From: Acidobacteriota bacterium
GTDB lineage: Bacteria; Acidobacteriota; Thermoanaerobaculia; Multivoradales; Multivoraceae
Reading direction: 5' to 3'
Assembly: GCA_028877275.1 (NCBI GenBank)
Contig: JAPPFP010000024.1
Location: forward strand, 1-64,000
Length of the DNA: 64,000 nt
Below, one piece after another: positions 8,566 through 16,183 of the stretch. Position 1 is the stretch's first letter; every line of letters starts with the position of its first letter. Under the pieces are notes generated by a model. That model was not told the DNA's origin. It saw only the letters and a program-made list of their open reading frames with translations, and made no database searches. The translations under genes and the position numbers were made by a program.

Positions 8566-10781
8566 GGCGCGATCGTCTTCAGGATGAAGCGAGCCATCGT
8601 CTCGCGCAGGTGCAGCGAGAGGTCGGGATCGGTCACGCCGTGGCGTGACTTCGGGTAGAGCATCATCTCGAAGGGCTTGCCGGCCTTCTGGAGCTTCCAG
8701 GCCATCTGCAGCGTGTTCTGCATGTGGACGTTGTCGTCCATCGTGCCGTGGATGATCAGCAGGTGGCCGTGGAGATCTCCGGCCGTCTCGAGCACCGAGG
8801 TCCGCTCGTAGCCTTCGGGGTTGTCGTCCGGAGTCGACATGTAACGCTCCGTGTAGATCGAGTCGTAGGCGCGCCAGTCGACGACGCTGCCGCCCGCGAT
8901 GCCGGCACGGAAACGGTCGGAGCGGGTCAGCGCGAAGAGCGTCATGTAGCCCCCGAAGCTCCAGCCGTCGAGGCCGATCCGTTCCTCGTCGACCCACGAC
9001 TTCGCGCCGAGCCAGTCGACGGCTTCGACCAGGTCGATCAGCTCCTGCTCGCCGAAGTTCCTGTACACCGGCCAGGTCGATTCGACACCCTTGCCCGAGG
9101 CGATCCGGTTGTCGACGACGAGGACGACGATTCCCTGCTGCGCCAGGTACTGGAACCACATGCCGCGCGACCCTTGCCAGCCGTCGCGGACCTGCTGGGC
9201 GTGGGGGCCGCCGTAGACGTGAACCCATGCCGGGTAGACGCGGTCGGGATCGAATCCGTGGGGCCGGATCAACATCGCCGCCAGGTCGACGCCGTCGCTG
9301 GTCTCGATCGTCAGGAGTTCGGGCGGTGAGACATCGAAGCGTTCGATGTCCGGCACCTCGCCGCCGCCGAGCTGGCGGACCGTTTCGCCGCCGGCGCTTC
9401 GCAGCGTCATGGTCGTCGGCGTGTGGAGGTCGCTATGCGTGGCGATCCAGTGGCTGACGGGGCCCTCGTCCGGGAAGCTGCCGCGGTGACTGCCCGTCGC
9501 CTCCGTGAGAAGGACCGGGGCCGCGCCTTCGAGCGCCACCCGGAGCACGTCGGCGCCGAGCGCCGAACGGTAGGTGCCTGAGACGTAGGCCGCGCCCGCG
9601 TCCTCGTCGACCGCGAGCAGCGAGCGGACTTCCCAGCGGCCGTCGGTGAGCGGCCGGACCAGCTTGCCGCTCTGGTCGTAGCGGTACAGGTGCTGGAAGC
9701 CGGTCCGTTCGCTAAGCCAGAGGAAGCCGCCGTCCTCGAGGAAACGAGGTGGACCGAGCACGTTGACCCATGCGTGGGATTCCTCCCGCAGCACCCGTTC
9801 CGACTTGCCGGAATCGGGGTCGGCCCGGTGCAGGTCGAGGAAGGTCTGCCGGCGATCCTGGACCTGGTACCAGACATCGCCGTCGGGCGAGAACGTGACG
9901 TTGACGATCAGGATCTCGGCGTGCCCGTAGAGGCCCGGATCGATCCAGGTGATGCTCCCGCCGCTGGCCTCGGCGACTCCCAGCCTGACGCGCGGGTTCG
10001 GATCGCCGGCCTTGGGGTAGGGGTAGACCTCCAGCGGCGGCCGGAACGGGATGTGGTCGACCACCGTGAAGCGGGGCACGTCGCGTTCGTCGGTCTGCAG
10101 GAAGGCGACGCGGCGGCTGTCGGGGCTCCACCAGTGGGCCTGGTAGTTGCCGCGGCCGTAGATCTCCTCCTGGTAGACCCAGTCGAGCTTGCCGTTCAGG
10201 GTGTTCTCGCTGCCGTTCGTGGTCAGCCGGAGTTCGTCGCCCGAGACGTCGACGACGTACAGGTCCGCGTCGCGCACGAAGGCGAGGCTGCGGCCGTCGG
10301 GCGAGAAGCGGGCCAGTTCCTCGTCCTCGGGGCCGTGGGTGAGACGTGTCAGCGTCTCGGCGGAGAAATCCCAGACGAACAGGTCCGAGGCAAGTTGAAG
10401 CAGGAGCCGGTCGGTATCCGGCGCGAGGCGCAGGGACCCGGGCCGCGCCCTGGCGGCGGCGTCCTCAGCGTCCAGCCGAAGCTGCCCCTCCAGGGCCTCA
10501 GCCAAAGGTCGCGGATCGTAAAACGGCTCCGCGTCTCCGGTCGCCGCGTCGACGAACATCCAGCTCGTGCCGTCGCCGCCCTCGTTGTCCCTTGCCTGCA
10601 GATAGTCCTGGCCGCCGGGCAACCAGCGGATCCGCGGCAGGTCGGGTGAGAAGTCGAGCGCATCCGGCCCGTAGATGTGGTGAAGCTCCAGGGGCTCCTT
10701 CTGAGCTACTGCCGGCTGGAGGGTGAGAACGGCGAGGAGAACGTACGGGCCGAGGGGCCAGCTCCGGAAGATCTTGGGCAT
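8562..10781 (-). CDS. S9B dipeptidyl peptidase IV-like exported peptidase
   Basis: A 739-residue prolyl-oligopeptidase family enzyme that should release N-terminal dipeptides from peptides in the periplasm. The signal peptide spans residues 1-26. An eight-bladed propeller (DPPIV N-terminal) region follows and contains DWVYQEEIYGR, whose paired glutamates hold the substrate amino-terminus in DPP4. The alpha/beta-hydrolase domain carries the nucleophile S608 in GWSFGGYM, the acid in GTMDDNVH (about 682-683) and H714 in SRHGVTD. All catalytic elements are present. The frame stays open 14 codons further upstream to a TTG, but the ATG at 10781 gives a standard signal peptide and is preferred. It converges on the membrane protein gene with shared stop bases. 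Confidence 0.93.
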   Translation of the reverse strand: MPKIFRSWPLGPYVLLAVLTLQPAVAQKEPLELHHIYGPDALDFSPDLPRIRWLPGGQDYLQARDNEGGDGTSWMFVDAATGDAEPFYDPRPLAEALEGQLRLDAEDAAARARPGSLRLAPDTDRLLLQLASDLFVWDFSAETLTRLTHGPEDEELARFSPDGRSLAFVRDADLYVVDVSGDELRLTTNGSENTLNGKLDWVYQEEIYGRGNYQAHWWSPDSRRVAFLQTDERDVPRFTVVDHIPFRPPLEVYPYPKAGDPNPRVRLGVAEASGGSITWIDPGLYGHAEILIVNVTFSPDGDVWYQVQDRRQTFLDLHRADPDSGKSERVLREESHAWVNVLGPPRFLEDGGFLWLSERTGFQHLYRYDQSGKLVRPLTDGRWEVRSLLAVDEDAGAAYVSGTYRSALGADVLRVALEGAAPVLLTEATGSHRGSFPDEGPVSHWIATHSDLHTPTTMTLRSAGGETVRQLGGGEVPDIERFDVSPPELLTIETSDGVDLAAMLIRPHGFDPDRVYPAWVHVYGGPHAQQVRDGWQGSRGMWFQYLAQQGIVVLVVDNRIASGKGVESTWPVYRNFGEQELIDLVEAVDWLGAKSWVDEERIGLDGWSFGGYMTLFALTRSDRFRAGIAGGSVVDWRAYDSIYTERYMSTPDDNPEGYERTSVLETAGDLHGHLLIIHGTMDDNVHMQNTLQMAWKLQKAGKPFEMMLYPKSRHGVTDPDLSLHLRETMARFILKTIAP

Positions 10782-10842
10782 CGCCAAACAGTAACGGAGC
10801 AGGTGCTCCGGTCCCAGAGCCAAGTCGTCCCAATTGACGGCT

Positions 10843-11523
10843 CTATGCGAACGCGATCCTGAGCAGTGCGAGCATGATCGGAATCGTCGTGGCCAGGAGC
10901 AGACCCAGGAACCACTTGATCAGGATCAGTTGGCCGTTGAGGGCGGCAATGCCGCCTCCCAGACGCCCTTCGACCGCTTCAAGCCGCCCGAAGAACTCGT
11001 GCCGGAGGCTGTCGATCCGTTCACGGACTTCCTGACGAAGCCCTTCAAGCGCAAGGGTCAGGCCGTCAATCCGGCCGTTGACGGCCGCCACATCGATCCT
11101 CAGTGCGGCGACATCGTCCTTCAGTACGGCGACATCGCTCTTGAGCAGGGCGACATCGTCCTTCAGTCCGGCGACATCGCTCTTGAGCAGGGCGACGTCG
11201 TCCTTCAGTACGGCGACGTCGTTCTTGAGCAGGGCGACATCGTCCTTCAGTACGGAGACGTCGTTCTTGAGCAGGGCGACATCGTCCTTCAGTACGGAGA
11301 CGTCGCTCTTGAGCAGGGTGACGTCGTCCTTCAGTACGGCGACGTCGCTCTTGAGCAGGGTGACGTCGTCCTTTACTGCAGCGATGTCGCCCTTCGTGGC
11401 GCCCTGTTGTTCGCGTTGGCTGATCACGTCGGCGAGCAGCTTGGCCTGACGGGCATCGAAGCCAACTTCTTCAAACCCTAGCTGCACCTCTCGGGGCTCG
11501 AGCGACAAGTCTATTCTCTCCAT
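10843..11523 (-). CDS. DUF1640-like coiled-coil protein with C-terminal membrane anchor
   Basis: A 226-residue protein. The N-terminus (VGFDARQAKLLADVIS, then ATKGDI) resembles DUF1640/CCDC90-type proteins. The middle is a long parallel coiled coil made of near-identical 14-residue units (two heptads each, type DVALLKSDVAVLKD), followed by a less regular coil. The end is a hydrophobic helix (residues about 199-225, KWFLGLLLATTIPIMLALL), presumably anchoring the coil in the membrane. Function of these proteins in bacteria is not known. The frame extends three codons upstream to a TTG; the ATG at 11523 is chosen. Repeat number probably sets the length of the rod. It sits between the peptidase and the unknown exported protein, all on the minus strand, but with gaps of about 60 bases. 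Confidence 0.8.
   Translation of the reverse strand: MERIDLSLEPREVQLGFEEVGFDARQAKLLADVISQREQQGATKGDIAAVKDDVTLLKSDVAVLKDDVTLLKSDVSVLKDDVALLKNDVSVLKDDVALLKNDVAVLKDDVALLKSDVAGLKDDVALLKSDVAVLKDDVAALRIDVAAVNGRIDGLTLALEGLRQEVRERIDSLRHEFFGRLEAVEGRLGGGIAALNGQLILIKWFLGLLLATTIPIMLALLRIAFA
11116..11376 (-). repeat. in-frame 42-bp tandem repeat (six full units plus a start of a seventh)
   Basis: The anchor GTCCTTCAG recurs at 11116, 11158, 11200, 11242, 11284 and 11326, and as GTCCTTTA at 11368, an exact 42-base period. Each unit encodes 14 residues (two coiled-coil heptads). Units differ at a few positions only, giving Thr/Ala, Ser/Asn and Ala/Ser/Gly swaps. No unit breaks the frame. Confidence 0.95.
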
Positions 11524-11580
11524 ACCGACCAAGACGGATCGTGGAGCGGAAACCGAGGTTGCCCGGCGCCGGTGCGACCG

Positions 11581-12414
11581 CTAGAACTCGAACTCCAGCA
11601 GCACGTCCACGCTCTGGCCGTCCACCGTGACGGTGAACCGGTTCATGCCGTGGCGGAAGTGCTCGGCAAGTTCCTGGAAGTCGACTTCGCCCAACCGGTC
11701 GACGACGAAGATCTCGATCGGGTCGATCTCCTGGCCGTTGACCGCGGTGACCTGGGCCTCCCCGGTATCCGGCGCAAGTCCCGTGAACAGGAGCGGCAGG
11801 ACGGCGAGCCGGACCTCGGGATCGATGCTGTCGTAGGGGATGCTCACCTCGAATCCGGGGATGTCGGCGCGGAGAACCGGGAGATCCAGTGGTGCCACAA
11901 CCTCCACCGCCGCGGGGTTGGCGGTCTGCGCGTCGAAGATGACGCCGCGACTCAGGTGCGCCTGCTTTCCCTTGATCAGGATGAACGGCCAGGCGATGAT
12001 CTTGGCCAGGACCGCGGCGGTCACGAAGCGACCCCTGCCGGAGCGGTCGTAGCCGCCCGTGAGCCGGATAGAGGTGTCGTCCACCGCGGCGACCGTGTTC
12101 GCGTCGACCTCGAGTCGGCCCCGGATGCCGGCGATCTTGGCCCGCCGGGCCTTGCTGACTTCGGACCAGACCACGGTGCCCGCTTCGATGACGACGCGGC
12201 CGTCGATCACGACATCCTCGGCGACCCTGGCGCGGACGCGGTCTCCCAGCCGGACGAAGTTACTTGATTTCTTCTTCGTCGAGAGGCTCTCGTCGAGGAC
12301 GCAGTAGACAGTCGTTCCGGCTGGAATCCGCACCCTTTCGGCCATCAAGGCGGTCGGCAGGGTGAGGAACAGCAGGCCGACGACGGCGGCCTGGAACGTG
12401 GTGGCGTAACGCAT
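11581..12414 (-). CDS. exported protein of unknown function
   Basis: A 277-residue protein with a signal peptide (residues 1-25, cleavage after LMA). I do not recognise the family. The mature N-terminus (RVRIPAGTTVYCVLDESLSTKKK) followed by alternating short strands and VIEAGTVVWSEV resembles the barrel-like 'IPAGT' surface of proteins that hold periplasmic or conjugative beta domains. I would not assign it to any of these. A short hydrophobic stretch at about 138-147 (AKIIAWPFILI) may be buried or membrane-touching. The C-terminus contains a PDZ-like tail pattern (DTGEAQVTAVNGQEI) that could bind a partner, but this is weak. Divergent from the symporter gene across 83 bases. Confidence 0.6.
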   Translation of the reverse strand: MRYATTFQAAVVGLLFLTLPTALMAERVRIPAGTTVYCVLDESLSTKKKSSNFVRLGDRVRARVAEDVVIDGRVVIEAGTVVWSEVSKARRAKIAGIRGRLEVDANTVAAVDDTSIRLTGGYDRSGRGRFVTAAVLAKIIAWPFILIKGKQAHLSRGVIFDAQTANPAAVEVVAPLDLPVLRADIPGFEVSIPYDSIDPEVRLAVLPLLFTGLAPDTGEAQVTAVNGQEIDPIEIFVVDRLGEVDFQELAEHFRHGMNRFTVTVDGQSVDVLLEFEF

Positions 12415-12497
12415 GACGAGGCCCTCTGGGTTGTGGTCTTCGTAGTAGCAGTACGGCGAGAGGCGCCTTCCGGTTTCGCCATGGGGCAGGTGATACC

Positions 12498-14084
12498 GTG
12501 ACCGCTTCGCGCATGAGCTTGATCGTCTGGTCCTGGCTGTTCCTCGTCGTCTACCTTGGCGGCATGCTGGCCTTCGGAGTCATTGGCCGGAACCGGGTTC
12601 AGGGCGCCGACGACTTCGCCACCGCCCGGGCGGCGTACGGGCCCTTCTTCCTCGCCCTCGCATTCGCGGCAACGACCGCGAGCGGCGCGACGTTCCTCGG
12701 GTTCCCTGGCCTTGCCTATGAGCACGGGACGGCGGCGCTGCTGTCGGCGGTCCTCTACCCGGCGGGCGTGTATCTCGGTGTGCTGATCTGCATGCGGCTA
12801 GTGGCCAACGTGGGCGAGCGGTTCGGCTCGCGTTCGATCCCGGAGTTCCTGGGCGACCGCTACCAGTCGGACGGCATCCGCGTCATCGTCACGGTGGCGT
12901 CCCTGCTCCTGTTTTTCTATCTGGCCGGCCAGCTCCTGTCGGGCCTGGTCATGTTCGAGACGATGCTCGGCCTGTCGCCGGCCTGGGCGCTCGGGATCAC
13001 GGCCGTCGTGCTGATGATCTACGTGTCCCTGGGCGGCGCCCACGCGGACATCCTCACCGACGGCGTGCAGGGCTTCCTGATGCTGGTGATCGGCGTGCTG
13101 GTCATCCTCCTGTTCCTCTTCGGCGCCGGTCTCGACGGCGGCCTGGGCTCGGTCATCTCCAGCATCCGGGGCCAGGACCCGAACCAGGTCGGCTGGATCA
13201 ACCGCTCGACACCGCTTTACCACTCCTGGTGGTCGCAGATGGCGGTCCTCCTCGCCCACATTCCGCTCGGACTGCTGCCGCACATCGGCAACAAGATCTG
13301 GGCGCTCAAGACCGGCAAGTCGCGCTTCACCTTCCTGCGCTTCGCCTCCGTCTTCGGCGTTACGCTGGGCATGCTCGGCCTTGGCGGAGCGCTGGCGCGG
13401 GCCGTGCTCGGCGGCCGCCTGTACGAAGAGGGATCGACCCCGAACGAGGCGCTGCCGGCGCTGTTCATCGAGCTCTTTCCGGCCTGGCTGGCCGCCCTGA
13501 TCGGGGTCGGCATCCTGTCGGCCGTCATGTCGACGGCGGATGGGCTGGTCGTGTCCTCGTCACAGATCGTGGCGAACGATCTCTACCGGCGGACGATCGC
13601 TCCACGCTTCCACTCGCACTTGAGCGACGAACAACTCGACCGCCGCGTGCTGGTCATCAGCCGCTGGGCGACGGTGGGCGTCATGGTCGTCTGCGTGACG
13701 ATGGCCTGGATGCTGATGGACATGAACATCGCCATCCTGGTCTGGACCGGGAACGGCGGCATGATGGCGGCGTTCGCGGGTCCGCTCGTGCTGGGCGCCC
13801 TCTGGAGCGGCGTGACGCGCACCGGTGCGTACACGGGGTTGATCGTGGGTTTGAGCTCCTTCCTGATCCTGCACACCGGGGTCATCGATCCGGCCTGGTT
13901 CGAGGGCTCTTTCCTGCACCCGGTGTTCTCCTGGCTGCACGGGGAAGCGCCGAACCCGACCTCCTGCGCGGCGCTGGCGGGACTGTTCGCGATGGGTTGC
14001 ACCGCGGCCGTGTCGCTGGCGACGAAGCCGCTGCCCGAGGCCCATGTCGGGTCGCTGTTCCGGCGCGTCCCGGCGACGGACTGA
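12498..14084 (+). CDS. sodium:solute symporter (SSS family)
   Basis: A 528-residue membrane protein with about 13 helices. The first helices carry the SSS pattern: GRNRVQGADDF, then FLALAFAATTASGATFLGFPGLAYEHG, where polar residues in helix 1 bind sodium. Later segments include GGAHADILTDGVQG, the usual SSS loop, and ILSAVMSTADGLVVSSSQIVANDLYR, the conserved helix-8 sodium-site region. These proteins take up sugars, amino acids, vitamins or organic acids with Na+; the substrate here is unknown. The start is GTG at 12498, following a weak CAGGTG site; an ATG at 12513 would also serve. The reductase gene follows after 39 bases on the same strand. Confidence 0.9.
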   Translation: MTASRMSLIVWSWLFLVVYLGGMLAFGVIGRNRVQGADDFATARAAYGPFFLALAFAATTASGATFLGFPGLAYEHGTAALLSAVLYPAGVYLGVLICMRLVANVGERFGSRSIPEFLGDRYQSDGIRVIVTVASLLLFFYLAGQLLSGLVMFETMLGLSPAWALGITAVVLMIYVSLGGAHADILTDGVQGFLMLVIGVLVILLFLFGAGLDGGLGSVISSIRGQDPNQVGWINRSTPLYHSWWSQMAVLLAHIPLGLLPHIGNKIWALKTGKSRFTFLRFASVFGVTLGMLGLGGALARAVLGGRLYEEGSTPNEALPALFIELFPAWLAALIGVGILSAVMSTADGLVVSSSQIVANDLYRRTIAPRFHSHLSDEQLDRRVLVISRWATVGVMVVCVTMAWMLMDMNIAILVWTGNGGMMAAFAGPLVLGALWSGVTRTGAYTGLIVGLSSFLILHTGVIDPAWFEGSFLHPVFSWLHGEAPNPTSCAALAGLFAMGCTAAVSLATKPLPEAHVGSLFRRVPATD

Positions 14085-14111
14085 GCTGCCCGGGAGCCTG
14101 CGCCGTAGAAC

Positions 14112-14118
14112 GGAGGAG
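14112..14118 (+). promoter_or_regulatory. strong ribosome binding site of the RutE-like gene
   Basis: GGAGGAG lies five bases before the ATG at 14124 and fixes that start. Confidence 0.8.
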
Positions 14119-14123
14119 ACGTC

Positions 14124-14714
14124 ATGCCGAGGATTCCAGAGGACGCGATGGACGTCCTGTTCCGGGACGCCCGCAGCCAGAACAGGTGGCTGCCGCGGGA
14201 AGTCCCGCGTGAGACCTTGCAAGAACTCCACGACCTGATGAAGTGGGGACCGACGAGCGCGAACTGCTGGCCGCAGAGGGTCGTCTTCACCGTGAGCGAT
14301 GAAGCGAAGGAGCGGTTGGCTTCGATCGCCATGCCGGGGAACCAGGACAAGATCCGGCAGGCGCCGGCGACCGCGATCCTGGGCTACGACCTGGCGTTCT
14401 TCGACAGGATGGACGTTCTCTTCGCCCACAACCCGGGCATGGCCGAGATGTTCCGGAACGACGCGGAGCTCGCTGAGGTGACGGCGTTTCGCAACGCCAC
14501 GCTGCAGGGTGCCTACTTCATGCTGGCCGCGCGTTCGCTCGGCCTCGACTGCGGCCCCATGTCCGGCTTCGACAACGCGAAGTGCGACGAGCTCTTTTTC
14601 CCTGGCACCACGGTGCGCTCGAACTTCCTCTGCTCGATCGGCTACGGCGACCCCGACGGCCTGTTCGGGCGCCTGCCGCGGCCGGAGTTCGAGGACGTCT
14701 GCCGCGTCGAGTAG
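14124..14714 (+). CDS. rutE: RutE-like nitroreductase (malonic semialdehyde reductase family)
   Basis: A 196-residue flavin reductase, the same length as E. coli RutE. Recognisable blocks are FRDARSQNRW near the start, MKWGPTSANCWPQR (FMN phosphate contact), ATAILGYD, RNATLQGAYFMLAARSLGLDCGPMSGFD and FLCSIGYGD. RutE reduces malonic semialdehyde to 3-hydroxypropionate with NAD(P)H. None of the other pyrimidine-degradation genes (rutA-D, rutF, rutG) is nearby, so it may serve another source of malonic semialdehyde or another small electrophile. Translation start is fixed by a strong ribosome site. It follows the sodium symporter by 39 bases, so co-transcription is possible. The family call is firm; the substrate is inferred. 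Confidence 0.85.
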   Translation: MPRIPEDAMDVLFRDARSQNRWLPREVPRETLQELHDLMKWGPTSANCWPQRVVFTVSDEAKERLASIAMPGNQDKIRQAPATAILGYDLAFFDRMDVLFAHNPGMAEMFRNDAELAEVTAFRNATLQGAYFMLAARSLGLDCGPMSGFDNAKCDELFFPGTTVRSNFLCSIGYGDPDGLFGRLPRPEFEDVCRVE

Positions 14715-14715
14715 G

Positions 14716-16158
14716 TCAGCGGCGCCAGAATGCGGGCAGGAGGATCGCCGCGACGGCGACGATCTCGAGCCGGCCCAGCCACATCAGGAAGATCAGCAGC
14801 AGCTTCTCCCAGCCGGCGAAGAAGGCGTAGTTGAGCGACGGGCCCGCCGCGCCCATCGCCGGGCCGACGTTCGACAGGCAGGCCAGGGAAGTCGACAGGG
14901 AGGTCACCATGTCGTTGCCCGCGATCGCGAGGGTGGCGGCGACGCCCAGCCACAGGAAGGCGAAGAGCGTCATGAAGCCACCGAGGCTGCGCGCCACCTG
15001 GTCGCTGATCGTCCGCTTGCCGACCCAGAGGGCCAGGACCCGGCGCGGGTTGAACATGAGATGGACCTCGCGCAGCGCCATCTTCAGCGTCATGACCAGC
15101 CGGCCGACCTTGACGCCGCCCGCGGTCGAACCGGCGCAGCCCCCGACGAACATGGCCAGCAGCAGCAGGGTGCGTGACGTGTCACTCCACGAGTCGTAGT
15201 CCCTGGTGGTGTAGCCGGTCGTCGTCATCAGGGAAACGGAGTTGAACGCGGCTTCCCGAAGCGCCTCCAGCAGCGGCAGGTCCGTGCTGCGCCAGCGGTC
15301 CAGGGTGACCAGCGCCACCAGCACGGCTGCGATCGAGGCGTAGGCGCGAAACTCGACGTCCTTGTAGAGCTGGCTGGGTCGTGACCGGACCGCGAAGATC
15401 AGGGAGAAGTTGATGCCCGCTACCAGCATGAAGACGATGATCGTCCACTCGATGAAGGCGGAGTCGAAAGCGGCGACGCTCGCGTTGTAGGGGGCGAAGC
15501 CGCCGATCGATACCGTCGTGAAGGCGTAGCAGAAGGCCTCGTACTGGGTGGCGCCGCCGGCGAGCAGCAGCAGGATGAGGACGATGGTCAGGCCGACGTA
15601 GATGCGCCACAGCACCGTCGCGGTCTTCTGCACCTGGGGCTGGAACATGTCCTGGGTCGGCCCCGGCACCTCCAGGCGGTAGAGCAGGCGGGCGCCCGGT
15701 CCCAGGCTCGGGAACAGGGCGACGAACAGGAGCAGGATGCCCATGCCGCCCAGCCACTGGGTGAGGCCGCGCCAGAGCAGGATGCTGGGGCTCAGCAGCT
15801 CGATGTCGGTCAGGATCGAGGCGCCCGTGGTCGTGAATCCGGAGGCGGACTCGAACAGGGCGGAGGCCGGGTCCGCGATCTCGCCGCTCAACAGGTACGG
15901 GAGGGCGCCGAAGAAGGAGGCCAGGATGTAGGCGCCGACGACCACCAGGGTGGCCTCGCGCCGGTAGATCTTCTCGTGCGGCTTGCCCCACCAGTGGGCG
16001 GCCGCACCGGCGGCCGCGCAGACGATCAGTGAACCTCCCAGGGCCGCCGCGGGCCGCTCCTCGCCGTGCCAGAGGGCGAACAGGAAGGGGATCAACTGCG
16101 CGCCGGCCAGCAGCAGGAGGAGCCGCCCGACGAGACCGGAGACGGCGCGCAGGTTCAT
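14716..16158 (-). CDS. trkH: TrkH-type potassium uptake protein
   Basis: A 480-residue membrane channel of the Trk/Ktr superfamily, which imports K+ together with a cytosolic TrkA ring. The four pore-loop motifs can be seen in order: SGFTTTGASIL, TVSIGGFAPYN, LMTTTGYTTRDYDSW and CLSNVGPAMG. GGCAGSTAGGVKVGR matches the conserved segment before the last membrane pair. Length is typical (about 480). No trkA gene is in the window. It lies 25 bases after the PQQ dehydrogenase stop on the same strand and converges on the RutE-like gene, whose stop is one base away. Confidence 0.95.
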   Translation of the reverse strand: MNLRAVSGLVGRLLLLLAGAQLIPFLFALWHGEERPAAALGGSLIVCAAAGAAAHWWGKPHEKIYRREATLVVVGAYILASFFGALPYLLSGEIADPASALFESASGFTTTGASILTDIELLSPSILLWRGLTQWLGGMGILLLFVALFPSLGPGARLLYRLEVPGPTQDMFQPQVQKTATVLWRIYVGLTIVLILLLLAGGATQYEAFCYAFTTVSIGGFAPYNASVAAFDSAFIEWTIIVFMLVAGINFSLIFAVRSRPSQLYKDVEFRAYASIAAVLVALVTLDRWRSTDLPLLEALREAAFNSVSLMTTTGYTTRDYDSWSDTSRTLLLLAMFVGGCAGSTAGGVKVGRLVMTLKMALREVHLMFNPRRVLALWVGKRTISDQVARSLGGFMTLFAFLWLGVAATLAIAGNDMVTSLSTSLACLSNVGPAMGAAGPSLNYAFFAGWEKLLLIFLMWLGRLEIVAVAAILLPAFWRR

Positions 16159-16183
16159 CCGGTGTTCTGGGGCTGTTGCCGAG

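Noticed and set aside
11116..11376. CRISPR-like array
   Set aside because: The repeats are contiguous at 42 bases without unique spacers and are in frame within a coding sequence.
10834..11481. Plus-strand open frame with a regular GDIVLQYGD-type repeat opposite the coiled-coil gene
   Set aside because: It is the antisense reading of the 42-bp repeat. The minus strand has coiled-coil heptads and a membrane anchor, which make biological sense; the plus reading has no such features.
14124..14714. Pyrimidine-degradation (rut) operon
   Set aside because: Only the RutE-like gene is present; the neighbours are a symporter and TrkH.
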